DNA from: Schlesneria sp.
GTDB lineage: Bacteria > Planctomycetota > Planctomycetia > Planctomycetales > Planctomycetaceae
DNA: 64,000 nucleotides
NCBI GenBank assembly: GCA_028291515.1
Contig: JAQGHU010000040.1
Coordinates: forward strand, 62,001 to 126,000
Direction: 5' to 3'
Shown here: one piece after another, positions 8,285 through 17,771 of the stretch
Position numbering within the stretch: position 1 is the stretch's first letter
Layout: each line of letters begins with the position of its first letter
Position numbers and translations under genes: made by a program
The notes under the pieces: model-generated
The model's input: only the letters and a program-made list of their open reading frames with translations
Told to the model about the DNA's origin: nothing
Databases searched by the model: none

Positions 8285-8758
8285 ATGACACCACCGCCAT
8301 GTCAAATCCGACTCGCGACAAGCGACGACTACGAAGTCATTTCCGATTTCAACACTCGCCTGGCTTTAGAGACCGAAGGGAAGTTCCTAGACCCTGAGAC
8401 GATTCAGGCAGGAGTGAAGGCCTTCCTCGCGGATCAGCATCGTGGGTGTTATTTCGTTGCCTTCAGCAAAGGTGCTGTGGTCGGCCAGATGGCGCACACG
8501 CGGGAGTGGAGTGATTGGCGCAATGGCGAGATCTGGTGGTTACAAAGTGTCTACGTGCTTCCTAAGTTTCGTCAGCAGGGGATATTCCGGGCTCTCTACC
8601 AACATCTGGAATCTTTGGCACTCAGCTCACTTGATGTGATTGGCGTGCGGTTGTATGTGGAAACCCACAACCGAAGAGCCCAAGAGGCCTACGGCAGTCT
8701 GGGGCTTCGAGACGCCAATTACTCTGTGATGGAGCGAATTTTTCGTAACGATGTCTGA
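8285..8758 (+). CDS. GNAT-family N-acetyltransferase
   Basis: A 157-residue acetyltransferase of the GNAT fold, which transfers the acetyl group of acetyl-CoA to an amine. Beta-strand 4 and the CoA-binding loop are clear in the span VYVLPKFRQQGIFRALY (about residues 92-108), where the R-x-x-G-x-x/A pattern reads RQQGIF. Beta-strand 5 is VRLYVETHNRRAQEAYGSLG, with the usual Asn-x-x-Ala-x-x-x-Tyr. The first part IRLATSDDYEVISDFN is a normal GNAT opening. The substrate is unknown. It stands alone: 126 bases separate it from the peroxidase gene, and the gene before it runs the other way. Confidence 0.85.
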   Translation: MTPPPCQIRLATSDDYEVISDFNTRLALETEGKFLDPETIQAGVKAFLADQHRGCYFVAFSKGAVVGQMAHTREWSDWRNGEIWWLQSVYVLPKFRQQGIFRALYQHLESLALSSLDVIGVRLYVETHNRRAQEAYGSLGLRDANYSVMERIFRNDV

Positions 8759-8883
8759 GAGGGATCAAGGACTGTCACTGGCCATCTGGCATCGGATGAC
8801 TACACTGATATCCGTACCGCGTGAATCGCCCTTGGGGGCGATCACTTCGCGCGGCTGTCGGATCCCGCCAGGAGTCTCTGCCG

Positions 8884-9462
8884 ATGAGAATGCTTGCCGC
8901 CTGCCTGTTCACCGGAGTCGCGATCACCCTGACCGCTGGTTCCCTTCCTGCAGCTGAAAAGGCTTCCCCAGTGCTCGAACACAAAGTCAAAACGATCAAG
9001 GGCGAAGAAGTTGACCTGACCAAGTACCAAGGAAAGGTACTGCTGGTGGTTAACGTGGCCAGCAAATGTGGAGCGACTCCGCAGTATGAGCAACTCGAAT
9101 CGCTCAATGACAAATACAAGGACAAAGGCCTGGCTGTCCTCGGCTTCCCCTGCAATCAATTCGGCAAACAGGAACCGGGCACCGAAGAAGACATCGTGAA
9201 GTTCTGCAAATCGACGTACGATGTCTCGTTTGATATGTTCGCCAAGATCGACGTGAACGGTCCAGACGCTTCACCAGTCTACAAGACGCTAACTTCGAAG
9301 GAAACGGATCCCAAGTTTGCCGGCGACATCAAGTGGAACTTCGAAAAGTTCCTGATCGGCCGCAACGGTGAGATTGTTGCTCGATTCCCAACAGGGACCA
9401 AGCCTGACGCTCCCGAAGTGGTTAAGGCGATCGAAACGGAACTTGCCAAGACCGCTAAATAG
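8884..9462 (+). CDS. Exported glutathione-peroxidase-family thiol peroxidase
   Basis: A 192-residue thioredoxin-fold peroxidase. The start is the ATG at 8884, with AGGAG nine bases upstream; a more distal frame start at 8821 adds residues that do not look like protein. Residues 1-24 form a signal peptide (ACLFTGVAITLTAGSLPAA), so it acts outside the cytoplasm. The catalytic set of the family is visible: Cys62 in NVASKCGATPQY, Gln92 in GFPCNQFG, and Trp151-Asn152 in IKWNFEKFL. The peroxidatic residue is Cys, not selenocysteine. Bacterial and non-mammalian enzymes of this kind usually take electrons from thioredoxin rather than glutathione. An intrinsic terminator follows 28 bases after the stop, so the gene is monocistronic. 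Confidence 0.92.
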   Translation: MRMLAACLFTGVAITLTAGSLPAAEKASPVLEHKVKTIKGEEVDLTKYQGKVLLVVNVASKCGATPQYEQLESLNDKYKDKGLAVLGFPCNQFGKQEPGTEEDIVKFCKSTYDVSFDMFAKIDVNGPDASPVYKTLTSKETDPKFAGDIKWNFEKFLIGRNGEIVARFPTGTKPDAPEVVKAIETELAKTAK

Positions 9463-9490
9463 TCTGCATTGCGAATGTTTGGCACTTTAT

Positions 9491-9528
9491 GAAAGCCCGG
9501 CTCCCTCAAGGCCGGGCTTTCGTTCTGT
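9491..9528 (+). terminator. Intrinsic terminator after the peroxidase gene
   Basis: Perfect 11-base stem GAAAGCCCGGC / GCCGGGCTTTC (9491-9501 and 9511-9521) with a nine-base loop, followed by GTTCTGTC. The tail is only modestly T-rich. The most upstream ATG of the next gene (9489) would fall inside this hairpin, which argues for a later start there. Confidence 0.75.
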
Positions 9529-9545
9529 CAGGAGTGAAGCTCTAC

Positions 9546-10742
9546 GTGGCATTTCTTTTTTTGGGCGTCGTCTTTCTGCTAGCGGCTGGCTTCGCCAAAT
9601 TCATGGCGATCTGGATCAACTGGGTCTGCTCGTTGCGAATCGCCAGGAAACTCGTCATCGCCGACAAAGGGCTGAACCTGCTCCTAATCGGAGCGTATCC
9701 GCTTGTCCTGCTCTATGGACTCGGTTGGCACGGGCCTCAATTCCTGCGTGGTGGTGGTGGCGCGACATCAATTGAGCCGCTGTGGTGGTTGCCGATCGGC
9801 TTAGGAATTTTCGGCTTCGTGGCGCTCGTGCATGCGGCGATTCGATTTCGAATCTATCGGCCGCCCGCCTGCGAATTGGACGCGACAAGGGAGCTACTGG
9901 ATCTCCGTATGCTTGAATCGTGGCGGGAACGATTTGTCGGATCAGGAGGCCTGATGCGTCGAATTGCGTTGCTGCCCGGCAATGAGCAATTCACGATTGA
10001 AGTCAGTACGAAATCTTATCGATTGCCGCGACTACCCGTCACATGGAATGGCCTGACAATTGTCCATCTCAGCGATCTGCACTTTTATCACAGCGTGGCT
10101 AAAGACTACTTTAAGCAAGTGTGCGAGCAGGCGGCGAAGTTGCAGCCGGACATCTACATTTTTAGCGGCGACCTGCTGGACGATGTGCGACGATTAGACT
10201 GGCTACCCGAAACACTGGGCCAACTGCATGCCCCGCTCGGCCAATACTTTGTCTTGGGAAACCACGACTGGTACTTGGACCCGGTGGCGACGCGAAGTGA
10301 ATTGGCCCGCTTAGGGTGGACCGATCTGGCACCCCACTTCGCTTTAATCGGTTCGCCGACTGATTCATCAGCGGCCCCGCTGGTCCTTTGCGGCGATGAA
10401 ACGCCCTGGATGGGAGCACATGCCGATTTGACGAAAGCACCACAGGATACGTTTCGGATCCTGGTCAGCCATACGCCGGACAATATCGAGTGGGCAAGGC
10501 GTCATCGGATCGACCTGATGCTTTCCGGGCATACTCATGGCGGACAGGTGCGTTTACCGCTACTGGGTCCGATCTATTCGCCAAGCCGCTACGGGTGTCG
10601 GTATGCATCCGGGGTCTTCTGGCGCGACCCGACGCTGTTGTATGTGTCGCGCGGTATCAGCGGCAAAGAGCCTCTTCGTTATAACTGTCCACCAGAGGTG
10701 ACAAAACTTGTGCTGAGATCCACGCCATCGTCCGGCAGGTGA
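9546..10742 (+). CDS. Membrane-bound metallophosphoesterase (YkuE-like)
   Basis: Calcineurin-like phosphoesterase with an N-terminal membrane region. I place the start at GTG 9546 because AGGAG lies 11 bases upstream and because the earlier ATG at 9489 is inside a terminator; GTG 9534 is also possible. Residues 1-110 contain two or three hydrophobic helices (FLFLGVVFLLAAGF; LLLIGAYPLVLLYGLGW; IGLGIFGFVALVHAAI). The catalytic domain has all metal-ligand blocks: LSDLHFYH (~176), SGDLLDD (~207), LGNHDWY (~237), SHTPDN and SGHTHGGQVRLP (~330). Family members act on phosphoesters, some on UDP-sugar or lipid substrates; the substrate here is not readable. The stop codon lies within an inverted repeat shared with the convergent GH3 gene. 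Confidence 0.88.
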   Translation: MAFLFLGVVFLLAAGFAKFMAIWINWVCSLRIARKLVIADKGLNLLLIGAYPLVLLYGLGWHGPQFLRGGGGATSIEPLWWLPIGLGIFGFVALVHAAIRFRIYRPPACELDATRELLDLRMLESWRERFVGSGGLMRRIALLPGNEQFTIEVSTKSYRLPRLPVTWNGLTIVHLSDLHFYHSVAKDYFKQVCEQAAKLQPDIYIFSGDLLDDVRRLDWLPETLGQLHAPLGQYFVLGNHDWYLDPVATRSELARLGWTDLAPHFALIGSPTDSSAAPLVLCGDETPWMGAHADLTKAPQDTFRILVSHTPDNIEWARRHRIDLMLSGHTHGGQVRLPLLGPIYSPSRYGCRYASGVFWRDPTLLYVSRGISGKEPLRYNCPPEVTKLVLRSTPSSGR

Positions 10743-10765
10743 CCCGAATTCGATCGGGCCACCTG
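10736..10765. terminator. Hairpin between convergent genes, without a T-run
   Basis: Inverted repeat CAGGTGACCCGA / TCGGGCCACCTG (one mismatch, six-base loop) that includes the metallophosphoesterase stop codon and lies 17 bases beyond the GH3 stop. Neither strand continues with a T-run, so it is at best a weak or factor-assisted bidirectional terminator. Confidence 0.4.
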
Positions 10766-10782
10766 ATCGTCGAGAGTTCGTA

Positions 10783-12495
10783 CTACGCGGCATTGGATTC
10801 GGGGCGATCTTCGGTCGACCCAAAATCTTTCAGCAGAGTTTCGCTAAACGTCAGCGAGGGGACCAGGCAAGGATGCTTGTACTGTTCCAAGCTCGCACCG
10901 AAGCGAGACTGGCGTTGGCGAATGAATCGGTCCCAAGTCCCATTGGGCAGGGCCACACACTCAATCGGCCCTAAGCGACCTGACTGGCGTTTTTCCCGAT
11001 ACTCGACATTCAGCTCTTGAAGTTCCGTATCGACGTTGGAGGCCAATCGCTGACGCAGCTCGGGAATCGCCACGTCGTTGCGTTCCACATGCAGCCGATA
11101 CTTCGGAGGATCTTCCCAGATGGGGGACAGCGTGAAGTGCTGCAGATCCAGCTTCAGACGATCCAATCCCCCGCGAACGGCGGAAACGACTTGCGATTCG
11201 GCTAGCTTTTCACCTGTGACACTGGCAATGTGGGCCCCCTTGTGGAGGAATTCGAGCAGCGGGGTGGTTCCGCGAAATCCTGTACAACGCACGACATCGC
11301 GGATGTCATAGCGATAGAGTCCGGAGACGGTGGTCAACAGGATGAAATAATTGCGGCCCACTTCCAACTCATGAGCTTCAAGCACCGTTGGGTTCGTCGA
11401 CTCGTGTTCATCTTCGGGGATGAACTCGAAGAAATGTGAGCCCACATCCAGAACGCCTGCCGCCGTACCGTCGGCGAGCGGAATCGTCATGCGACCTTCA
11501 CTGGCCGAGAGACCATGATCTCGAATAGTCACATCACCGAAGTACTTTCGCATCGGCTGCAAGTAGCCGCCGACGCTTCCACCGGTCCAAACAGCAACCA
11601 TCGCGAGCTTTGGCCAAACATCGCGGGGCATGATCGTCCCTGTTCGTGCCGCGATCAGTTCCAGTTCGCGTGCTCGTTGACGATCCGGATGTTTGATGCG
11701 GCCACGAAGCTGCGCGCGAATGGAATCGTCGACGTTAAACTTTGCTGACAAAGTTCCGTCGGCAATGTCGCGGATCAGTTCTTCCTGGTGCTGATGTGCT
11801 GCCTTTGAGAGTTGAATCAGCGTGCTCGGATTGGCTGTCATGATGAGGCCAACATGAGCATTGGCATACGCACATCGTAGAGCGGTATACCCTTTGGCGG
11901 CCGAGTCAGAGATCATCGCGACCGGGTTTGGGACTGCATACATGGTCTGCACGACTCTGCTCTGCATCGCGCCAACCAAGCCACTGATGTTGCCGCAGGG
12001 TGTTCCGCTCTCAGTGCGGTATTGATCGTGATTGCTTCCCAATTGCACGATATCGGACATGTGCAGCGAAGGATGGTTATCCATGGCGTTGATGCCCCAG
12101 ACCTGCCATCCACGACGATAATCGCTCAGAAATTGCGACGTGATCGGGATGTACTTGGCCTGAGATGTCGTGCCGCTGCTGAGGGCAAACATCAGCAGCT
12201 TGTTCTTCGGGCCGAGCAGGCTCTGATGGTTCCCCTGCTTCATCTGCTCGATTTCGTCACGGACTGTTTCGAAGTCCGAAATCGGCAAAGCACGGCGAAA
12301 TTGCTCGACAGTGAGGCTTCCACTCAGGCCCCGCCGCCGCGAGTAAAAACTCTCGGCGTTGAGGTCCATGATGCGAGCCAAGGTTTGTCGCTGAGTTGCT
12401 CGACAATTCTCGAGCAATCCAATGAACCGTTTGGCGTCGCGGCGAATTCGTGCTCGGACGAGAATACCGCCGACATAGCGCAGATGACGGATCAT
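10783..12495 (-). CDS. GH3-family acyl-adenylating protein
   Basis: 570 residues, the normal size for the GH3 auxin-responsive-promoter family, an acyl-adenylate (ANL superfamily) branch that in plants joins amino acids to hormone acids. The phosphate-binding motif appears as ALSSGTTSQAKYIPIT (residues ~104-119). A second block, DHGLSASEGRMTIPL, lies at ~326-340, and the hinge/adenylate block NYFILLTTVSGLYRYDIRD is at ~382-400. The ATG at 12495 is preceded by AAGGG at four to five bases. Bacterial members are common but their substrates are mostly unknown. It is not in an operon here. A direct repeat with an inner palindrome sits immediately upstream (12504-12540). Confidence 0.88.
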   Translation of the reverse strand: MIRHLRYVGGILVRARIRRDAKRFIGLLENCRATQRQTLARIMDLNAESFYSRRRGLSGSLTVEQFRRALPISDFETVRDEIEQMKQGNHQSLLGPKNKLLMFALSSGTTSQAKYIPITSQFLSDYRRGWQVWGINAMDNHPSLHMSDIVQLGSNHDQYRTESGTPCGNISGLVGAMQSRVVQTMYAVPNPVAMISDSAAKGYTALRCAYANAHVGLIMTANPSTLIQLSKAAHQHQEELIRDIADGTLSAKFNVDDSIRAQLRGRIKHPDRQRARELELIAARTGTIMPRDVWPKLAMVAVWTGGSVGGYLQPMRKYFGDVTIRDHGLSASEGRMTIPLADGTAAGVLDVGSHFFEFIPEDEHESTNPTVLEAHELEVGRNYFILLTTVSGLYRYDIRDVVRCTGFRGTTPLLEFLHKGAHIASVTGEKLAESQVVSAVRGGLDRLKLDLQHFTLSPIWEDPPKYRLHVERNDVAIPELRQRLASNVDTELQELNVEYREKRQSGRLGPIECVALPNGTWDRFIRQRQSRFGASLEQYKHPCLVPSLTFSETLLKDFGSTEDRPESNAA

Positions 12496-12503
12496 GCCAC
12501 CCT

Positions 12504-12540
12504 TCCCTGGGATTTAGTGTAATCACACAATCCCTGGGAT
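12504..12540 (-). promoter_or_regulatory. Operator-like repeat in front of the GH3 gene
   Basis: Two identical ten-base copies of TCCCTGGGAT (12504-12513 and 12531-12540), each internally palindromic (TCCC-T-GGGA), flank a GTGT-AATC-ACAC palindrome (12517-12528). The proximal copy abuts the ribosome-binding site of the GH3 gene, so a bound regulator could block transcription or translation. The function is an inference from symmetry and position only. Confidence 0.4.
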
Positions 12541-12561
12541 AGATGACGGACTCCGATCGAC

Positions 12562-12744
12562 CTGCATCAGACGGCCTTGCCGCCTGATGCAGACATCAAC
12601 AAGCCCACATTGCCGCAGGCCTCAGAAAAAATCAACGGGTAGCAAGACAGTTGCCCTGAAGGGGCCAACTCTCGCCACCCGCCGGTATTCCTCCGCAGAT
12701 TCGACACGCCCCCAGGGAATATTGAGCACCGACAAAGTCGGTGC
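12562..12744. other. Two hairpins in the gap between the GH3 gene and the small basic protein gene
   Basis: The gap 12541-12791 holds two inverted repeats. 12562-12592 pairs CTGCATCAGACGGC with GCCGCCTGATGCAG (one mismatch, three-base loop). 12726-12744 pairs GCACCGAC with GTCGGTGC perfectly around AAA. Neither is followed by a T-run. They lie downstream of the small basic protein gene on the minus strand and may be T-less terminators or mRNA stabilising structures. I see no gene in this gap. Confidence 0.45.
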
Positions 12745-12791
12745 CCATTCGATGATTCCCTGCGGCCAAGGCGAGTCGACCCGCTGGCAGA

Positions 12792-13031
12792 CTATTTCTT
12801 CTTAGCCGCCTTCTTCTTATCGGCCGCAGCGTCGCCGCCTTCAGCAGCCTTTTTCTTTTTCTTCTTACCCAAGACCAATCGAATGACTCGTGTTTTGGGA
12901 ATCCCAAACGGGCTGGTCCCGTCGGCCCACTTTTCGTTGGCCTTCATTTGGTCGATTCGCTCGGCTCGCGTCAAAACGCTGCGAACGCGGGCAAGGCGGC
13001 TCTTTCGCTTCAAACTCTTGTCAATGGACAC
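12792..13031 (-). CDS. Small basic protein of the PVC type
   Basis: A 79-residue, strongly basic protein starting at GTG 13031 (GGAG nine bases upstream). It opens VSIDKSLKRKSRLARVRSV, continues LTRAERIDQMKANEKW and SPFGIPKTRVIRLVLG, and ends in a lysine-rich tail with a six-Lys run and repeated Ala-Lys blocks. I recognise this as the small basic protein family described from Chlamydiae, Verrucomicrobia and Planctomycetes, probably ribosome- or RNA-associated. That link is from memory of the family pattern; binding to RNA is inferred from charge. It is transcribed away from ffh. A longer frame up to 13052 would need a start without a ribosome-binding site. Confidence 0.75.
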   Translation of the reverse strand: MSIDKSLKRKSRLARVRSVLTRAERIDQMKANEKWADGTSPFGIPKTRVIRLVLGKKKKKKAAEGGDAAADKKKAAKKK

Positions 13032-13411
13032 GTTAGACGACTCCAGTCTCACAATTCCGACAGCAAACCACTCGTTTCACGCAGCCCCGTTTGGCGAAAC
13101 AGACCCGGCCCAGCACAGGGGGCGGCGAATTCTGCGGGAATCTACGGCAATTTCCCAAAAGTGGAGGGAAAGATGTTAGTCCACCGTTCAAGATGTTGCA
13201 AGTAGACCGAGGTCGACTTTGTCTCCGCGGACAAACCTCTGCTCGATTCCCGGCTCAAATTGCAGTCTCTGCCGGTTGTCATCCACCGCCTCCTTCTTTA
13301 TAGTACGCGACTCGACCCGGATCCTGGGTGCCGCCGTGCGCCTGGATCACCGCTTCATGTGGTGCCATGCAATTGCATGCTCCGGACCTCCAGAACCCGA
13401 GTTCGTAAACG
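13032..13411. other. Intergenic region upstream of ffh
   Basis: About 380 bases between the divergent small basic protein gene and ffh. I looked for the SRP RNA (the conserved GGAA tetraloop and GGAAGCAGCC-like element) because of the neighbouring ffh gene, and did not find it. No other gene or clear promoter box can be assigned. Confidence 0.5.
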
Positions 13412-14890
<1,479 letters not shown>

Positions 14891-14941
14891 ACCGCATTGA
14901 ACTTGTCAACAACTGTTGGATTTTGACAGAAGGAGATTTGA

Positions 14942-15304
14942 GTGGCAGTAAGAATTCGTATGAAGAAGATCGGACGCAAGCATCGTCCGTTCTACCGGAT
15001 CTGCGTGATGGACTCCCGAGTCCATCGTGAAGGTAAAGCGATCGAAGAAGTGGGCTGGTACGATACGTCGGTCGCCGACAAGTCGAAGCGAGTCCTCGTC
15101 AAGATGGATCGCGTCGATTACTGGCTGTCGGTCGGTGCCAGCATGTCCGAACGCGTCGCCACCCTCGTCAAGAAGGTGAAGACCAACCGGTTCGGCGTCG
15201 CTGCTCCTCCTCCACCGATGCTCGCTCCGAAAGAACCAGCACCACCAGCTCCGGCTGAAGGTGAAGGCGAAGCTCCTGCCGAGACGGAAGCTGCTGCTGA
15301 ATGA
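14942..15304 (+). CDS. rpsP: 30S ribosomal protein S16
   Basis: Small-subunit protein that helps fold the 16S 5' domain. The core AVRIRMKKIGRKHRPFYRI and VEEVGWYD-like block (IEEVGWYDTSV) are diagnostic. The start is GTG at 14942 with AAGGAG six bases upstream. At 120 residues it is longer than the usual ~80-90; the extra part is a Pro/Ala/Glu-rich tail (APPPPMLAPKEPAPPAP, then an acidic end), probably disordered. It lies 51 bases after ffh and 68 bases before trmD. Confidence 0.96.
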   Translation: MAVRIRMKKIGRKHRPFYRICVMDSRVHREGKAIEEVGWYDTSVADKSKRVLVKMDRVDYWLSVGASMSERVATLVKKVKTNRFGVAAPPPPMLAPKEPAPPAPAEGEGEAPAETEAAAE

Positions 15305-15372
15305 TCTAGCGTGACCTGTGACGAACACCTGTGTTTGTCACGTGACACTGACGAAACGTGTGGTCGACCGAG

Positions 15373-16041
15373 ATGCGATTTGATGTCCTTAGTCTGTTTC
15401 CCGAGTTATTCCAGAGCTATCTTCAACAAAGCCTGTTGAAGCGAGCCATCGAGAATCAACTTGTGGATGTCAGGCTCTGGAATATTCGCGATTGGACGAC
15501 TGACAAGCATAAATCGGTGGACGATACCCCTTACGGGGGCGGCCCCGGAATGCTGATTGCCTGCCCACCGGTCTACGGTTGCGTGGAAGCGGTTCAGGCT
15601 GACGCTAATCCTCCAGGTCAGTTGGTGATGTTGACGCCGCAAGGGCGTCCGCTGAACCAAGCTTTAGTCCAGGAACTGGCGACGTACGAGAGACTGTTGT
15701 TGTTGTGTGGTCGTTATGAAGGATTCGATGAACGAATTGCTCAGGGGCTGAAACCGCTGGAAATCTCAGCGGGCGACTTCATCTGCAATGGAGGCGAAGT
15801 TCCGGCCATGTTGGTCATCGACACCGTCATCCGACTGGTTCCGGGAGTCTTGGGAGACGAGACGAGTAGTAAATACGATTCGTTCAGCGAAGCGGGATTG
15901 TTGGAGTATCCGCAATACACTCGCCCACGCGAATTCCGAGGCATGGCGGTTCCCGACATTTTGTTAAGCGGCAATCACGGTGAGATTGCCAAATGGCGGG
16001 AGCAGCAAAGCTTGGAACGGACACGACAACGCCGCGGCTGA
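15373..16041 (+). CDS. trmD: tRNA (guanine-37-N1)-methyltransferase
   Basis: SPOUT-class enzyme that methylates G37 next to the anticodon and so prevents frameshifting. I start at ATG 15373 (MRFDVLSLFPELF), the usual TrmD N-terminus; a GTG at 15358 would add five residues. Diagnostic blocks: DDTPYGGGPGMLI, LLCGRYEGFDERI (trefoil knot), EISAGDFICNGGEVPAM and IDTVIRLVPGVLG. The C-terminal helical segment is short (222 residues in all, compared with about 245-255), ending soon after SGNHGEIAKWR. It is the third gene of the ffh-rpsP-trmD-rplS cluster. Confidence 0.96.
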   Translation: MRFDVLSLFPELFQSYLQQSLLKRAIENQLVDVRLWNIRDWTTDKHKSVDDTPYGGGPGMLIACPPVYGCVEAVQADANPPGQLVMLTPQGRPLNQALVQELATYERLLLLCGRYEGFDERIAQGLKPLEISAGDFICNGGEVPAMLVIDTVIRLVPGVLGDETSSKYDSFSEAGLLEYPQYTRPREFRGMAVPDILLSGNHGEIAKWREQQSLERTRQRRG

Positions 16042-16171
16042 TCGAGTTGGTCGAGAAGCTGTCGATGAGATTGTTGAGAATTGATAATGGCGCAGACGGA
16101 TCACCCGTCGCGAATTGGAAACGAGTGACGGCTGGGCCGCTGACGCCCCTTGATTGAGATTGGAAATAAAC

Positions 16172-16579
16172 ATGATTCCCAAGATGCTTGAGTTGGTCGA
16201 ATCGAAGCATATTCGCCAAGATCGGCTGGTCTTTGAGATCGGTGATACGGTCGACGTTCATACCAAGATCCAGGAAGGCGACAAAGAACGCGTCCAGATC
16301 TTCTCTGGTATCGTGATCGCCCGTCGTGGTGGTGGAACTCGCGAAAACTTCACCGTCCGACGCATCGTCGCCGGTGAAGGTGTGGAGCGAACGTTCCCCA
16401 TCAATTCCCCAAGGATCGCCAAAGTCGATGTGAAGCGTCACGGTAAAGTTCGCCGCGCCAAGTTGTTCTTCCTGCGTGATCGCGTCGGTAAGGCCACCAA
16501 GCTGGTCGAACGCGTGGATCTCGCCGAACGCGAAGCCGCGAATCAGGCCAAGAAGGCTCGCAAGGGCGGAGCGACCTGA
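16172..16579 (+). CDS. rplS: 50S ribosomal protein L19
   Basis: Large-subunit protein located near the 30S-50S interface. The start is ATG 16172; a TTG-initiated extension to 16154 is not needed. The 135-residue product has the diagnostic core FEIGDTVDVHTKI, RVQIFSGIVIARRGGG, NFTVRRI and GVERTFPINSP, followed by VDVKRHGKVRRAKLFFLRD and an Ala/Lys-rich C-terminal helix slightly longer than usual. It closes the conserved ribosomal cluster, and an imperfect terminator follows at 16626-16673. Confidence 0.96.
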   Translation: MIPKMLELVESKHIRQDRLVFEIGDTVDVHTKIQEGDKERVQIFSGIVIARRGGGTRENFTVRRIVAGEGVERTFPINSPRIAKVDVKRHGKVRRAKLFFLRDRVGKATKLVERVDLAEREAANQAKKARKGGAT

Positions 16580-16625
16580 GTTCCGAACTGAAGTTCGGCT
16601 CAGCTTGCGTTTGTGATCAATTCGT

Positions 16626-16673
16626 GACGATAGCGTGTTTGTTAGCTCGAACGCGCTATCGTCGCCGTTGTTT
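16626..16673 (+). terminator. Hairpin after rplS, likely end of the ribosomal cluster
   Basis: Stem of 12 pairs with one G-U (GACGATAGCGTG at 16626-16637 against CGCGCTATCGTC at 16652-16663), 14-base loop, then GCCGTTGTTTC. The tail is weakly T-rich, so termination may be partial and the yraN gene 70 bases later may receive read-through. Confidence 0.55.
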
Positions 16674-16731
16674 CACGCCTATTAGGTGCCGTCCTAAAAC
16701 CCTTGTCACGTTCCCGGTCTCAGGGGTCGAC

Positions 16732-17154
16732 ATGTGGAACTGGTTGACCACGCTATTCCGGCGTCCTCAGACCACCGCTCGATTGGGCGATCGCGGTGAA
16801 AACGTCGCGGCAAATTATCTGGAATCCCAAAGTTTTCGGATCCTGGAGCGCCAGCACCGCGGACACTACGGTGAAGTGGATTTGATCGCGATCGACGGAG
16901 ACACAATTGTTTTTGTCGAAGTTAAAACCCGTGCGACCTCCGCGGCTGGCGACCCGACCGAAGCTGTAGATCGAACCAAACAGCGTAAAATCACGAGGTC
17001 AGCTCTCGCTTATCTGAAGCAGAAGGGCTGGCTGGAACGGCGTGCTCGATTCGATGTCGTGGCGATCCTCTGGAACGGTGGCGGCGGACAGCCGACGCTT
17101 AAACACTATCGCAACGCCTTCGATGCCACCGATTCCGGGCAGATGTACTCGTGA
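16732..17154 (+). CDS. YraN/UPF0102 family nuclease-like protein
   Basis: 140 residues with the core of the UPF0102 (YraN) family, which has a restriction-endonuclease-like fold. The opening ARLGDRGENVAANYLESQSF and the active-site-like GEVDLIAIDGDTIVFVEVKT (Asp, then Glu-Val-Lys) match the PD-(D/E)XK pattern. It ends with RFDVVAILW, the usual YraN beta strand. The start at ATG 16732 has AGGGG five bases upstream; the frame is open further 5' but without protein-like sequence. The family often sits next to rplS and rnhB; its role is not firmly known, though DNA or RNA processing is suspected. Confidence 0.9.
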   Translation: MWNWLTTLFRRPQTTARLGDRGENVAANYLESQSFRILERQHRGHYGEVDLIAIDGDTIVFVEVKTRATSAAGDPTEAVDRTKQRKITRSALAYLKQKGWLERRARFDVVAILWNGGGGQPTLKHYRNAFDATDSGQMYS

Positions 17155-17319
17155 AATCGGTGGTTTGCTCGAAATCGCAGCCGCGTTCGTGCGATCCGAA
17201 TTTGACGACTGGCGAATCTCGACGTAGATATTCCATACCGCCAATGCCTCGCTCGGTCGACGCTGACCATGCTGTCGATTTCCCGTTGGAACGAGGTGAC
17301 GGCCAAGGGTAGATCCGAA

Positions 17320-17697
17320 ATGGGAGACCGCCGTACCGCCGGAGACCGCCGAGTCTCCGATCGTCGCCAAGCACAGCGATCACCCGTCGATTGTCAAATT
17401 CGCCTGCTGAGCGCCAAGACTCCTTCGCAGGTGGTGCAAGGGAGCTTGTTGGATGTGTCGGCGACCGGTATGCGCCTGATCCTTTCGCAACCCATTTCGA
17501 CCGGCGAAAAATTGTTGATCGAGGCTCGTCGTTCGTCGCGCGTGGTCTGCAATGTCACCGTGCAAGTGATCTGGGTTGAGGCCGGAACCGTCGGACAGAT
17601 CAACGTCGGCTGCGAATCGATTGCCGATCTTTCGCCGAGACAGTTGAGTCAGCTAAAATCAGCAGCCACCGATGTCGCCAGCGTCGCGACGGTCTAA
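17320..17697 (+). CDS. PilZ-domain protein
   Basis: A 125-residue protein built of one PilZ-like domain, the common receptor fold for cyclic di-GMP. An Arg-rich opening (GDRRTAGDRRVSDRRQAQR) includes the R-x-x-x-R signature, and the second signature (D/N)-x-S-x-x-G appears as DVSATGMRL. Strands continue as VTVQVIWVE. I choose ATG 17320, with AGGG ten bases upstream, over ATG 17269, which has none. The Arg repeat before the domain is unusual. It precedes the ATP-grasp gene by 74 bases and the oppositely transcribed export genes, so a role in c-di-GMP control of motility or surface polymers is possible but only inferred. Confidence 0.78.
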   Translation: MGDRRTAGDRRVSDRRQAQRSPVDCQIRLLSAKTPSQVVQGSLLDVSATGMRLILSQPISTGEKLLIEARRSSRVVCNVTVQVIWVEAGTVGQINVGCESIADLSPRQLSQLKSAATDVASVATV

Positions 17698-17771
17698 GCT
17701 GATCACTACGATCATCTCACCTGCGGTTCGACAATCGAATCCGCTCGGCTCTCAATTCCACGAGAACCCGC

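Noticed and set aside
13032-13411. Possible SRP RNA gene near ffh
   Set aside because: No conserved SRP RNA tetraloop or GGAAGCAGCC-like element seen.
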